The notes: generated by a model from the sequence alone, not told the origin. 64,000 bases of DNA from Alcanivoracaceae bacterium (GCA_029210325.1 JARGPU010000001.1:1250126-1314125), one strand, 5' to 3'; positions 26,070 to 34,931 are shown, counted from the first letter of the stretch. Translations and numbers: made by a program.

Positions 26070-26127
26070 GAATATTTTGGCAGATCACACTGTGCCATTA
26101 ACCAGTGTAAGTATCTATAAAATATTC
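26070..26127. promoter_or_regulatory. Nested, near-concentric dyads upstream of the 26015 hydrolase
   Basis: Outer arms GAATATTTT (26070-26078) and AAAATATTC (26119-26127); inner arms ACACTG (26087-26092) and CAGTGT (26103-26108). The centres differ by one base. The stretch is AT-rich, unlike its surroundings, and probably holds the hydrolase promoter and an operator. Confidence 0.5.
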
Positions 26128-26154
26128 GGATTCCTTTTTTTTCAGGCTGTTCGA

Positions 26155-27051
26155 TTAGCCACAGCGACGGATAAAGTCGACAAATTTCGGAAAGTCTTCG
26201 CGTGCTTCCCTGAGGAACGGCAGCATGATTGGCCAGACGTGGAACAGACCGTCGCGCTCCAGCCACTCTACCTTGATCCCTGCTTTTTCTGCCTGCTTGC
26301 GAACAGCGACCGCATCGCTGTACAGAACCTCGTCAGTGGCGACACTGATAAACAGCGGCGGCAGTCCGGTGTAATCAGCCCGGCCGGGTGAGGCGTAGGG
26401 GTGGGTGCGATCCTTCGGGTCAGGTACATAGATCTCCGTGACCGCATGAATCATGTCAGCAGAGAGCATCGCGTCGCTGGCATTGTTGCGCTGCACGCTT
26501 TCACCGTCACCCAGAGCATTGGAACCGGGCGAAAATACTACGGCACAACGCGGCGCCGGCAGGCCCTGGTCGCGGATCGCCAGCAGCAAGGCGAGTGACA
26601 ACCCACCGCCGGCGGAGTCTCCGCTGATGACAATATTAGCGGGATCATGACCTTCCTCGAGGAGAAAGCGATAACCCTCAATCATCCGATTTACCGCCGC
26701 CGGGAATGGCGCTTCCGGTGCGAACGGGTAGCGTGGCAGATACACGGCAGCATTGAGTTCTTTCGCCAGCCGCCCGGCCAGATTGTGATAGGTGCTGGTA
26801 ACGCCGGCGATATAGGCACCACCGTGAATATACAACACAGTCGTCGCCGGTTCCTTCACCGTGACCAGATCACCTTCGAAGCCGCTGGTTTCCAGTGTCC
26901 GGCAGCGAACACCCCGCGGCAGCATGGTGAATGTCGGTGTGTGATTGAAATGGCGGCGCAGATGGCGCACCAATTGATCATGATCCAAGCCGTCACGTTT
27001 GATAGTGCGGCGGGCAAATAATTTGACGAGGCGAGCGGTAACACTTGGCAT
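26155..27051 (-). CDS. HSL-family (family IV) esterase/lipase
   Basis: A 298-residue alpha/beta hydrolase of the hormone-sensitive lipase group. The oxyanion motif HGGAY is at 76-80, the nucleophile S146 is in GDSAGG, the acid is likely the aspartate in VATDEVLYSD and the histidine is in DGLFHVWP. No signal peptide, so cytoplasmic. It would cleave short- to medium-chain esters, possibly including BVMO products made by the cluster upstream (inference). Confidence 0.94.
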   Translation of the reverse strand: MPSVTARLVKLFARRTIKRDGLDHDQLVRHLRRHFNHTPTFTMLPRGVRCRTLETSGFEGDLVTVKEPATTVLYIHGGAYIAGVTSTYHNLAGRLAKELNAAVYLPRYPFAPEAPFPAAVNRMIEGYRFLLEEGHDPANIVISGDSAGGGLSLALLLAIRDQGLPAPRCAVVFSPGSNALGDGESVQRNNASDAMLSADMIHAVTEIYVPDPKDRTHPYASPGRADYTGLPPLFISVATDEVLYSDAVAVRKQAEKAGIKVEWLERDGLFHVWPIMLPFLREAREDFPKFVDFIRRCG

Positions 27052-27084
27052 GGCTTCTGTCCTTCAATACCGATCCTGAAAACA

Positions 27085-27110
27085 GGAAAGCGGCCATGTT
27101 AGCCGCTTCC
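27085..27110 (-). terminator. Weak terminator after the FadE-like gene
   Basis: On the minus strand GGAAGCGGC and GCCGCTTTCC form a stem with one bulge and a 7-nt loop, followed by a T-rich tail (CTGTTTTC). It lies between the 27140 stop and the next start at 27051. Confidence 0.5.
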
Positions 27111-27139
27111 GTTTCAGTACAGAAAGTCAGATTGAGACA

Positions 27140-29398
27140 TCAGCGCAACTGGCCACCATCGCCACTTGCAGTAAGGCTGGAGGCCGGTTGTGAACCATAG
27201 AATTCCTCTGCGGTAAACACATCGACTTCAATTGCCTCAAGGCAGGCCTGCCGAGCTTCGGTCAGTGCATCTTTCTGGGCCTGACTGATCACGCCCTTGT
27301 CTGCGGCGAGTTCCGCCAGCTCATCAGCATTGCCGCGCGGCAATTGCTTCTGACGTTGAGCAGCACGAATCAGATCACGTACCGGGTCAGCCTCGCCAGT
27401 CAGGCGGAATGCTTTCAGCAACCGGCCAAGGCCCGGCTCGCCTTCGGCAGGCAGATAATTGCCTTCATTCAGGCGCAGATACTGGTCATTGAATTGCTGC
27501 ACGGTTGCCGCAGCGGCGGCGCTTTGCTCATCTGTGGGCTGGTGGGCAAGGGGGTTAATCATCAACCAGCAGCGACCCAGTGTACGCAACACAAATCCCA
27601 TCGGTCCGCCGAAGTTTTCATAGATTCCCTCGAAGGCAATCTGTACCTGCTCCATGGCGTGTTGGCAGGCGTAATCCAGCAGCGGCAGATCCTCGTGGCG
27701 GCGGCCCTCTGCTTCGTAGCGGCGCAACGCTGATACTGTCAGCAGCATCCAGGCTACCGCATCGGCGTAGCGACCGGTTAAATTGCCGCGGGCCTTCAGC
27801 TTGCCGGAAATCAGGAACATGGCGAGATTGGTCATCAGGCCAAAGCGACTCGCGGCCCAGCCAAGGCGGCGATACCAGTGGCGTGTTTCCGGTGCCACAT
27901 CCGGTACCGATACGGTGAAGTGACCACGGGTTACGCCACGCAGAAGCGTCATAAAGAAGCCGGAAACAAACTGCCAGATCCAGCCGAGCAGGTTGGTGCG
28001 GAATGCCGGCACATCATTGCTTTCCACGGCCTGCACGACTTTATAGGCGTACGGATGGCAGCGTGTTGCCCCCTGACCAAATACCATCAGGGTTCGGGTC
28101 ATGATATTGGCGCCTTCTACAGTGATGGCCACCGGTGCAGAACAGTAGTTGCGACCAATCACATTATTCGGCCCCTGCATCACGGCTGCACCGGCCAGCA
28201 CATCCATCGCATCAATGCCGCACTCACGCGCCACTTCGGTGGACCAGGCTTTCATGATTGCCGAGGCAACCGGCGGTTGAATGCCGGCGTCCAGTGCCGA
28301 GCACCCGAATACCCGCGCACCTTCAAACATATAACTCAATGCGGCAACCTTGCCGACTTTCGCGGAAATGCCATCCATCTTGCCGATCGGAATGCCAAAC
28401 TGCTGGCGCACCATGGAGTAGGCGCCCATGGCAGAAGCCGCCATGCGCATCGAGCTGATGCCGGATGCTGGCAGCGACACCATGCGGCCACCGGCTAGAG
28501 ATTCCATCAGCATCTTCCAGCCCTTGCCCGCATAATCAAGGCCGCCAAGAATATCCGTTGCCGGGACAATGACATCGCGACCAACGATGGGACCATTCGG
28601 GAAGGCGTCGCCAATGGGTTCGTGGTGATCGCCGATATGCAGGCCATCAACGCCTTTTTCGATCAGCACGACAGTAATGCCGACGTCCTCACCCTTGCCA
28701 AGCAGGTTGTCCGGGTCACGCAGCCTGACTGCCAGGGAAATCAGGTTGGATATCGGTGCCAGCGTGATATAGCGCTTGCGGAAATTGAGACGGAATTTTA
28801 CTTCGCCATCGGCATCGCGAAATACTTCGCCATCCGCCTTGATTGATGCGGCGTCAGAGCCGGCGGTGGGTTCGGTCAAACCAAAGCAGGGGATGAACTC
28901 GCCATTGGCCAGTTTTGGCAGGTAATATTTTTTCTGTTCTTCGGTGCCGTAGTGGCCAAGCAGTTCGGCGGCGCCGAGCGAGTTGGGGATAACAACCAGC
29001 GCGCTGAGAATGCCGGAGTAGGGTGTGATCTTTGCCATGACCGAGGACTTGCCCAAGGTCGAAAACGGCATGCCGCCATAGTCTTTTTCGATTTGCATGG
29101 CGAAGAAACCATTCCTGGCCAGAAACTGCATGATCTCGTCGGGTACCTTGCGTTGCCGCGATAACTGATAGGTATCACAAAGACGCAACAGCTCTTCTAC
29201 CGGGCCATCGAGAAAGTCTTGCTCGTTTTTCGGCAGATTGTCGTAATTTTCTTTGAGTATCCTGTGGAAGTCAGGACGGCCGGAAAAGAAGTCACCGTCA
29301 ATCCACACGTCACCCGCTTCCAGTGCCTGACGTTCGGTGTCGGAAATCTGAGGCAGGATCTGATTATCCCGCATCCAGTTCAGCAGTAGGGAAAACAT
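27140..29398 (-). CDS. FadE-type large acyl-CoA dehydrogenase
   Basis: A 752-residue FAD enzyme for the first step of beta-oxidation. Residues about 60-460 are the dehydrogenase core (CFGLTEPTAGSDAASIKADG, FGIPIGKMDGISAKVG). The C-terminal 270 residues match the DUF1974 extension of FadE (LARGNLTGRYADA-type region and ENFGGPMG). E. coli FadE is about 814 residues, so this is slightly short at the N terminus. The start at 29398 has AGGAG upstream; a longer frame to 29659 would cross a terminator and the end of the next gene and is rejected. Confidence 0.93.
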   Translation of the reverse strand: MFSLLLNWMRDNQILPQISDTERQALEAGDVWIDGDFFSGRPDFHRILKENYDNLPKNEQDFLDGPVEELLRLCDTYQLSRQRKVPDEIMQFLARNGFFAMQIEKDYGGMPFSTLGKSSVMAKITPYSGILSALVVIPNSLGAAELLGHYGTEEQKKYYLPKLANGEFIPCFGLTEPTAGSDAASIKADGEVFRDADGEVKFRLNFRKRYITLAPISNLISLAVRLRDPDNLLGKGEDVGITVVLIEKGVDGLHIGDHHEPIGDAFPNGPIVGRDVIVPATDILGGLDYAGKGWKMLMESLAGGRMVSLPASGISSMRMAASAMGAYSMVRQQFGIPIGKMDGISAKVGKVAALSYMFEGARVFGCSALDAGIQPPVASAIMKAWSTEVARECGIDAMDVLAGAAVMQGPNNVIGRNYCSAPVAITVEGANIMTRTLMVFGQGATRCHPYAYKVVQAVESNDVPAFRTNLLGWIWQFVSGFFMTLLRGVTRGHFTVSVPDVAPETRHWYRRLGWAASRFGLMTNLAMFLISGKLKARGNLTGRYADAVAWMLLTVSALRRYEAEGRRHEDLPLLDYACQHAMEQVQIAFEGIYENFGGPMGFVLRTLGRCWLMINPLAHQPTDEQSAAAAATVQQFNDQYLRLNEGNYLPAEGEPGLGRLLKAFRLTGEADPVRDLIRAAQRQKQLPRGNADELAELAADKGVISQAQKDALTEARQACLEAIEVDVFTAEEFYGSQPASSLTASGDGGQLR

Positions 29399-29446
29399 GG
29401 CTACACTCCTGTGTAAGTTGCGCAACCACTGTAACAGACAAAAAAC

Positions 29447-29471
29447 AAAGGCCGCGTGAGCGGCCTTTTTT
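29447..29471. terminator. Terminator between pfam10118-like and FadE-like genes
   Basis: AAAGGCCGC / GCGGCCTTT with a 4-nt loop. A T-rich tract on the minus strand follows (after a G), so it ends the 29488-30345 transcript; the FadE-like gene needs its own promoter just downstream. Confidence 0.88.
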
Positions 29472-29487
29472 CTTCTGGACTGGCCGG

Positions 29488-30345
29488 TCAGGCCGCCTTC
29501 TTCTCGAGAACATCGGACAGCATACTGTCCAGCTCTTTCAGGTATTGGCTGTTGTCGTGATCCCACGGGTGGAAGCCTGGTTTGAACCAGTCCAGCCACG
29601 GTTTCACTACCTGCCGCAAAATACCGGGCTTGCCCCACTGATGCTGAAAGCTGGTCCATAGACCTTTAATTGCCTTGCTGCCACCTTTCAGACCGCCAGT
29701 ACGGCGCAGGTTTTCCATGTAATACGGGTACAGAATGGCAAGAAAAATACCAGTGGCAATGGGCAAGGTAATGGTTCGCAGTGCATAGGCCTGCAGAGTT
29801 TTCCCCATCACTTTACTGTACAGGTCAAAGGCTACCGCCTTGTGCTCTGTTTCTTCCAATGCGTGCCATTGCCAGATGGCCTTGTAGCGTGGCTCGGCAC
29901 CTTTAAAGAATACTTCGCTGTTATCCAGCAGTGCTCCGCCGAGAATGGCGGTCAAATGCTCCAGCGACACTGTGGCCGACAGCTGGAAGATTTTCGGAGT
30001 GCGCTTCTGGATGAAGTTGAGTAGATCAAGAACGAACTTCTCCTGAGCCATGGCCGGCATGCCTGCCTGTTCCATCATTTCATTCATTTCTTCGTGTTCG
30101 CGACCGTGCATGGCTTCCTGGCCAATAAACGCGGTGATGGCTGATTTCAGCTCGGCATCATCCGTGGCGTGGTCGCGGAAGTGACGTACTGAATCAATGA
30201 AGAAACGCTCTCCCACGGGAAAGAACAGGCTCATGGTGTTCAGAAACTGGCTCACATGCATGCCACTACCGTGCCAGTCGGTTACGCGGTCGGCGGGCAG
30301 CTTGAAACGGATATCGCGACGAATGGGTTGAACTGCAATAGCCAT
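29488..30345 (-). CDS. Putative metal-dependent hydrolase (pfam10118-like), paralogue
   Basis: A 285-residue paralogue of the 7892-8788 protein. The shared core is FFPVGERFFIDSVRHFRD, FIGQEAMHGREHEEMN and ALEETEHKAVAFDLY. The conserved E/H pairs suggest a dimetal helix bundle. The ATG at 30345 is preceded by AGAGG; a TTG at 30363 is the only alternative. It has its own promoter and terminator, so it is monocistronic. Confidence 0.87.
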   Translation of the reverse strand: MAIAVQPIRRDIRFKLPADRVTDWHGSGMHVSQFLNTMSLFFPVGERFFIDSVRHFRDHATDDAELKSAITAFIGQEAMHGREHEEMNEMMEQAGMPAMAQEKFVLDLLNFIQKRTPKIFQLSATVSLEHLTAILGGALLDNSEVFFKGAEPRYKAIWQWHALEETEHKAVAFDLYSKVMGKTLQAYALRTITLPIATGIFLAILYPYYMENLRRTGGLKGGSKAIKGLWTSFQHQWGKPGILRQVVKPWLDWFKPGFHPWDHDNSQYLKELDSMLSDVLEKKAA

Positions 30346-30366
30346 AGCGACGGTGCCTCTCAAATG

Positions 30367-30395
30367 ATTACATTGACCGATGGTACAGTCGTCAA
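30367..30395 (-). promoter_or_regulatory. Promoter with overlapping dyad for the 30345 gene
   Basis: On the minus strand TTGACG (30395-30390), a 17-nt spacer and TGTAAT (30372-30367) each match consensus at five of six positions. A dyad TTGAC (30373-30377) / GTCAA (30391-30395) spans the spacer, so repressor binding would block RNA polymerase. Confidence 0.7.
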
Positions 30396-30477
30396 AAGAG
30401 GGATGCCAGTATTTTTCTAGTACTTTCTTGCTATATGGCTTGGCCGAGATGACCGGTTTGAATGGGCGCAGATGTCA

Positions 30478-30495
30478 ACCAAGCAATCGCTTGGT
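30478..30495. terminator. Small hairpin after the DUF5666-like lipoprotein gene
   Basis: ACCAAGC-AATC-GCTTGGT, a perfect 7-bp stem 17 bases beyond the stop at 30512 on the minus strand. There is no T run, so terminator function is doubtful. Confidence 0.35.
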
Positions 30496-30511
30496 CGGCA
30501 CTGGCAATGGC

Positions 30512-32062
30512 TTAGGGGGCAGGGTTGGCCAGAATCAAATCACCACCTTCCAGGCCTTCTGTAACAGTGCTTGCATCGCTGATATCCGCCAGCATGCCGA
30601 TCAGGGAGTCATCCACTTGCGGGCCGCTGTCCGGTGGACACAGCAGCGGCAACAGGTCATTGCAGAGGATGGTATCGAGCAGACTGACCAGTACGCCGTC
30701 CTCGCCAAGAAGGCTGATGGAGTTTGCGCTGTCGAGCAGGAAAGGGATGCCGGCGACAATAAACTGGCCGGCTGGCGCATCAATGCTTTGGATAGCTCCG
30801 CGCAGCGATACCAGTTGGTCGGCGACTTCCTCTCCCTGAACTACAACAAGGCCGTCGCCGCTGATAAAGCCAGTCAGTAGGGCGGTACTGCCATCGGCCA
30901 GTCCGTCCAGCACCGAACCATCGCCAACTGGCAGGCCGATAAGTGGTTGGCCGAGCACCATTACTGTGCCGTCCTCAAGGCGCACCACAGGGGCAATGAT
31001 TTCGAACAGGTCTAGTTCATCCCGTAGCTGGAGTCGGCGTGCCTGCAGTACACCGGTTTCAGTGTCCAGTACGCCATCTACCTCCAGGCGGGTGCCAAGT
31101 TCCAGTGATGCCAGAGTTGCAAACAATACCGGCAGGACATTGGTTAGATCCACTTTCTGGCCATTAAGGCTGATTTGAACTGGCAAGCCACCACCTGCAC
31201 CAAGGTGGATTGCCGTTATATAGCCATCGGCGGTGGCCGGCAGGGTGGCCGGAGCATCTTCACCAAACAGGCTCAGGCCATCGGCCAGGCAGATCACTTC
31301 AGTGACGCCGGAGAGCGCATCACCCTCGGTAAAACCAGCCTGTGGTTGAGCTCGCACCAATACCTGCTGACCATTAGTCAAAGGACCATCACAAGTAATA
31401 GCCGGCGACAGGACTTCGATCCGTTGCTCACCAATACTGAAGCCACTCATATCCTTGTCTTCTATCCGGCCGATGAGCTGCCAGAAGGGCGCTGCCGGGG
31501 CGCTGGCAATACGGCTGGCACGGATCTGGCCAGTCTGGTCTCGCTGGCCGGCGACCTTGATATCCTGCCCTGGGAGTAAATTCGTCAATACGACGTTATC
31601 GAGCAGGGTATCGGCGGAAGTGCGTACTGGCTGGCCAAGTACCGCCAGCGGCTCCAGTGAGGTGATCGGGCCAATCACATTGTGGTTGGCCACCAGCTTG
31701 CGGATTGTGCCGCTGGTCATTTCTGCGTTCGCGTCTTCGCCAAGGACAAACTCGGCCACAAGGCCCAGAGGTAATCCCTGACCCGTCGGATTAATAGTGT
31801 TCGGCGCCACCAATTCGCCATCCAGCCAGATCAAGGCGTCTTCGGCAATCTGGTAATAGCGGTGTTCGTTGATATAAAGGGAGCCGTACCCCGAAGTGGT
31901 GCCGGAGCCAGATCCGCCAATACCACCCTCAGCCAAGTCGCCGTCACCGGAGCCGCCAATGCCACCCTCAGTGACCCGTGAGGAACCGGGATCACTGCAT
32001 CCCACCAGCATCAATAACAGGCTGGCGAGGACTGTTGGCAAGGAGACGCGGCTGACGTTCAT
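30512..32062 (-). CDS. DUF5666-like lipoprotein
   Basis: A 516-residue exported lipoprotein. A short basic start and hydrophobic segment lead to the lipobox LVGC (cysteine 22), followed by S-D. Residues about 33-55 carry a duplicated EGGIGGSG motif in a Gly/Ser-rich linker. The remainder is a series of about 60-80-residue beta-rich units with repeated phrases such as ILVQGQ/VRAQ-like and GVLDTETGVLQARRL, typical of DUF5666 (OB-like) repeats. Function unknown. Its ATG overlaps the stop of the DUF6502 gene (ATGA), so the two are translationally coupled. Confidence 0.82.
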   Translation of the reverse strand: MNVSRVSLPTVLASLLLMLVGCSDPGSSRVTEGGIGGSGDGDLAEGGIGGSGSGTTSGYGSLYINEHRYYQIAEDALIWLDGELVAPNTINPTGQGLPLGLVAEFVLGEDANAEMTSGTIRKLVANHNVIGPITSLEPLAVLGQPVRTSADTLLDNVVLTNLLPGQDIKVAGQRDQTGQIRASRIASAPAAPFWQLIGRIEDKDMSGFSIGEQRIEVLSPAITCDGPLTNGQQVLVRAQPQAGFTEGDALSGVTEVICLADGLSLFGEDAPATLPATADGYITAIHLGAGGGLPVQISLNGQKVDLTNVLPVLFATLASLELGTRLEVDGVLDTETGVLQARRLQLRDELDLFEIIAPVVRLEDGTVMVLGQPLIGLPVGDGSVLDGLADGSTALLTGFISGDGLVVVQGEEVADQLVSLRGAIQSIDAPAGQFIVAGIPFLLDSANSISLLGEDGVLVSLLDTILCNDLLPLLCPPDSGPQVDDSLIGMLADISDASTVTEGLEGGDLILANPAP

Positions 32063-32883
32063 TGCTGTCCTTCCTCTGGAAGGGACTGGAAGTAATAGAT
32101 GCCGACTCCAGCGCGGGCCTGACCAGTGCCCTGAACGGCGGGATTCGTATCACGGTCGCGCTGACGCAGCCATTGGTCAAACTCTACCAATAGCTCGTGA
32201 CCTCGCTCTGAGGCCAAGCGATGAAACTGGTCGAGAGATTCTACCGGCAGGTTGTTATAGGACACTTTCATCTGGAAGCGACTGCCGCCTGGAGGAGCAT
32301 TCAGGTTGTAAGAAATGGTTTCTGCCAGATCGCCAACGTCGGTACCCAGAATGCTCATAATCTGTGCTTCGTCACGACCGGGAACATAGCTGCGGGCGTG
32401 CAGGGTAACCTGTCGCTGTTGGTCAATGCTGGTAATGCCAGCTTGGGCCAGCTCGTCGAGGACCGCCCGCGGTGGCAGGTCGCCGCCACAGTGGTCGACC
32501 AGAGCGCTAAACGACAGAGCCTGGCCATCAAACGGCAGCACCTTGGGTTGGCCTGGTTGGCTGGCGAACGGAGCTTCGTTGTTCCAGGTGGAGACCAGCC
32601 GTGCCGCACGGTGAAATTGCCTGCCCAGATCACGGTCGGTGAGCTCCGGCTCACGCTTGATGCGAAGTACTTCCTTACGCGACAGGCCAGTCACTACCGC
32701 GATGCGGCTGTTGGTCTGCTTGCGCTCATCAAGACGGAAATGCTGGTCTGCCACCTCGACAAATACCTGCCGGGCGATCTGGTCAAAGGTCGCGTAGGAC
32801 ACCTTGTTATGCAGCAAAACCCGGACGATCGGACGTAGAAGCCGGGCCAGTGCGAGCAGAATTGTAGAGGTTGTCTTTTCCAT
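32059..32883 (-). CDS. DUF6502-family protein
   Basis: A 274-residue protein of unknown function recognised from memory as DUF6502. The first 85 residues look like a winged-helix or similar DNA-binding head: ALARLLRPIVRVLLHNKVSY, then FDQIARQVFVEVAD and SRIAVVTGLSRKEVLRIKRE. The rest contains SILGTDVGDLAETISYNLN. It overlaps the lipoprotein gene by four bases, suggesting a regulator-envelope or cytoplasmic-envelope partnership (inference). Confidence 0.78.
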   Translation of the reverse strand: MEKTTSTILLALARLLRPIVRVLLHNKVSYATFDQIARQVFVEVADQHFRLDERKQTNSRIAVVTGLSRKEVLRIKREPELTDRDLGRQFHRAARLVSTWNNEAPFASQPGQPKVLPFDGQALSFSALVDHCGGDLPPRAVLDELAQAGITSIDQQRQVTLHARSYVPGRDEAQIMSILGTDVGDLAETISYNLNAPPGGSRFQMKVSYNNLPVESLDQFHRLASERGHELLVEFDQWLRQRDRDTNPAVQGTGQARAGVGIYYFQSLPEEGQQ

Positions 32884-32969
32884 ATTTGGGAAAATATGAC
32901 CAACCTGCTGACTGGATGCAAGGCGAATCTGATGACCGGTGGTTCACCGCTCAGGCGAGCTGCAAAGGA

Positions 32970-33824
32970 TTAACGGCGTAGACGTTTCACCATTACAACG
33001 AACTGGCGTGGTTCATCGTTGAAAAGAGCCTGCGCCAGTTTACTGCACTGATTAACCACATTGCCGATTTCCCGACGAACCAGATGGGAGACATAGGCAC
33101 CTCGCTCGGGGTCACCGTCAGTCCAGTCAAGCTCATTCACCGCCAGCAGAAGCCGGTCGAGGTCGTGCAGCCGGCCAAGCTTCTTGCCAAGCCGGGTGAT
33201 GTCATCTGTGAGCTGCTCAAGTTTTGTCGATTGGGCATAGACGGGCAGGGTCAGGCTCAGGTACTTGGCCCATTTGCGCAGTGCGTGCCAGTGCTGAATA
33301 TCGTCGCTACGTAGTGCTGCGCGGGTCAGCCTGTGGGCTTTGCGATAGAGCCGGCCATAGCCCTCTGCGAGCAGTGTGTTGCTATCCACACTAATGTCGA
33401 GAGATTGCCAACGTTGCTTGTCTTGTTGCCAGCAGTCATGCAGCTGCACCGTGGTCGCAGCGGGGCTGCCCACTTCTTGCTCTTGGGTGCGGAGCTTGTC
33501 CAGAGTGGCGCTTAAGGCTCTGAGGGCATCCTTGCTTGGCGCTTTCTGGCAAAGGCGCTCAAGGGTCTGGAGGATGACATAGCGATCACGTGCCGCACTC
33601 AGAGTGGCCGCTGCATCACGTAGTTCGTTGATAGATTGTTTCGCACGATTGTCATCAAGCAGAGGTTTGACTACTTGCCACAGGGCGCGCAGTTCCTTGG
33701 TTGCCACCCGGATGCCATGAATGACGTCGTCGCCAAGCAACACATCGTCAGCGAGCATTTCGGAGACATCGTCGTGAACCTGCAAGGCGTGTCGGACAAG
33801 GGGCTCAATCGCGGATTTGGACAT
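32970..33824 (-). CDS. CHAD-domain protein
   Basis: A 284-residue helical protein with the CHAD pattern of conserved histidines and basic residues: VHDDVSEMLAD, VIHGIRVATKELRALWQV near 45, LSAARDRYVILQTL, HALRKWAKYLSL and GRLHDLDRLLLAV. CHAD domains bind inorganic polyphosphate. It lies 112 bases downstream of a CYTH gene, the usual partner domain, here as a separate protein. The start at 33824 is preferred; a GTG at 33857 is possible. Confidence 0.9.
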   Translation of the reverse strand: MSKSAIEPLVRHALQVHDDVSEMLADDVLLGDDVIHGIRVATKELRALWQVVKPLLDDNRAKQSINELRDAAATLSAARDRYVILQTLERLCQKAPSKDALRALSATLDKLRTQEQEVGSPAATTVQLHDCWQQDKQRWQSLDISVDSNTLLAEGYGRLYRKAHRLTRAALRSDDIQHWHALRKWAKYLSLTLPVYAQSTKLEQLTDDITRLGKKLGRLHDLDRLLLAVNELDWTDGDPERGAYVSHLVRREIGNVVNQCSKLAQALFNDEPRQFVVMVKRLRR

Positions 33825-33935
33825 TACGTATTCTCGCTGCTGGCGAATCCTTCGCACGGACCGTTATCCCTACGGGGGCAACCTTGCCCGGTGCGTGGTT
33901 TGGCATCAAAAGAAACTTTTATGACAGTGTCGAGA

Positions 33936-34397
33936 TTACCATCTGGTGTAAGGTTTCTGACTTAGCTGGCTGTTGAAGTAGCGAGGGTCATGGCTGACCT
34001 CCTCGCCAAGCCAGTCTGGGCTGACAAAGGTTTCCCGCTCACTGGCCAGTTCGATTTCTGCAACTATCAGCCCCTGATTGTCTCCGGCGAACACATCCAC
34101 CTCCCAGATGTGATTGCCGACCTTGATCCGATAGCGGGTTTTGTCGATGCGCCCCTGACCACAAAGGGCCAGCATGGCCAAAGCATCGTCGGCCGGGATT
34201 GGGTACTCAAATTCCGCTCGGCGGATACCGGTGCTGCGTCCCTTAATGGTGAGAAAGGCCTGATCTCCCACCAGGCGAATCCGCACGGTGGCTTCAGCAG
34301 AGTGGCTGAGATAGCCCTGACAGATCCGTTGACCTTCCAAATTCTCCAGAAATGCAGTCTCACGCAGTAGAAACTTGCGCTCGATTTCTGTGGCCAT
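33936..34397 (-). CDS. CYTH-domain protein (triphosphate tunnel metalloenzyme)
   Basis: A 153-residue CYTH protein. The N-terminal EIERKFL (residues 4-10) is the ExExK signature that binds metal and triphosphate, and basic/acidic strands follow (RIRLVGDQAFLTIKGR, EFEYPIP, EVDVFAG, VAEIELASE). Single-domain bacterial CYTH proteins are usually inorganic triphosphatases; adenylate cyclase activity is less likely. It starts three bases after the DUF4279 gene and precedes CHAD, indicating a polyphosphate-related operon. Confidence 0.92.
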   Translation of the reverse strand: MATEIERKFLLRETAFLENLEGQRICQGYLSHSAEATVRIRLVGDQAFLTIKGRSTGIRRAEFEYPIPADDALAMLALCGQGRIDKTRYRIKVGNHIWEVDVFAGDNQGLIVAEIELASERETFVSPDWLGEEVSHDPRYFNSQLSQKPYTRW

Positions 34398-34400
34398 GGT

Positions 34401-34835
34401 TCACTCCAGATGATTGTCTGGCAGAGTGTCGTCGTCACTATTATCCAGTGCCAGCTGGTTGAATGCGACGTGGATGCCAAGTTTACGAAACCGGGAGATC
34501 AGCTGGTCCGGTAAATAGAACGCCGGATCATCCATAAAATAGTACTGTGATACGCCAACACCACAGCGATAGCGCTGTCGCAGCTGCTCTAGTGCAGGGC
34601 CGAGCTGCTCAAGCTTGAGTATCAGTTTCTCAAAGTGATCGCTATGACTGGCGTGGTGGTCCAGGCCACTACTGATAATCCATCGGTTCTCGGTGCGTGT
34701 TGCCTCCGGCAGAGCTGCAGAGTAGCTCTCGCCCTTACGCCAGACGTCATCCGGTTCCCGGCCGGCCAGCAGGGTAAGAGTCAGAGGATCGTCCTGATAG
34801 CCGAATACAGCAAAGTAAACATGATGTTCAGTCAT
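34401..34835 (-). CDS. DUF4279-like protein
   Basis: A 144-residue small protein resembling DUF4279 (YFAVFGYQDDPLTLT, then GREPDDVWRKG near residue 25-35 and a helical LILKLEQLGPALEQLRQRY). Function unknown; such proteins are often linked with stress or immunity-type contexts but no such genes are nearby. First gene of the DUF4279-CYTH-CHAD operon, divergent from ccmA over 96 bases. AGGGG precedes the start at 34835. Confidence 0.75.
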   Translation of the reverse strand: MTEHHVYFAVFGYQDDPLTLTLLAGREPDDVWRKGESYSAALPEATRTENRWIISSGLDHHASHSDHFEKLILKLEQLGPALEQLRQRYRCGVGVSQYYFMDDPAFYLPDQLISRFRKLGIHVAFNQLALDNSDDDTLPDNHLE

Positions 34836-34888
34836 CCCGCAGCCCCTGCTGGACCCTGTTTTATACAGCAGGATACGGTAACACCTCA

Positions 34889-34897
34889 TGCTATACT
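34889..34897 (+). promoter_or_regulatory. Extended -10 promoter for ccmABCDE
   Basis: TG-C-TATACT forms an extended -10 element, 35 bases upstream of the ccmA GTG. No good -35 is seen, which is normal for this promoter class. Confidence 0.6.
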
Positions 34898-34931
34898 TCG
34901 CGCCCTCTGAATCCTGCCAATACGGAATGCC

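Noticed and set aside
29399-29659. N-terminal extension of the FadE-like gene
   Set aside because: It would cover a terminator and the end of another gene, and a good AGGAG precedes 29398.
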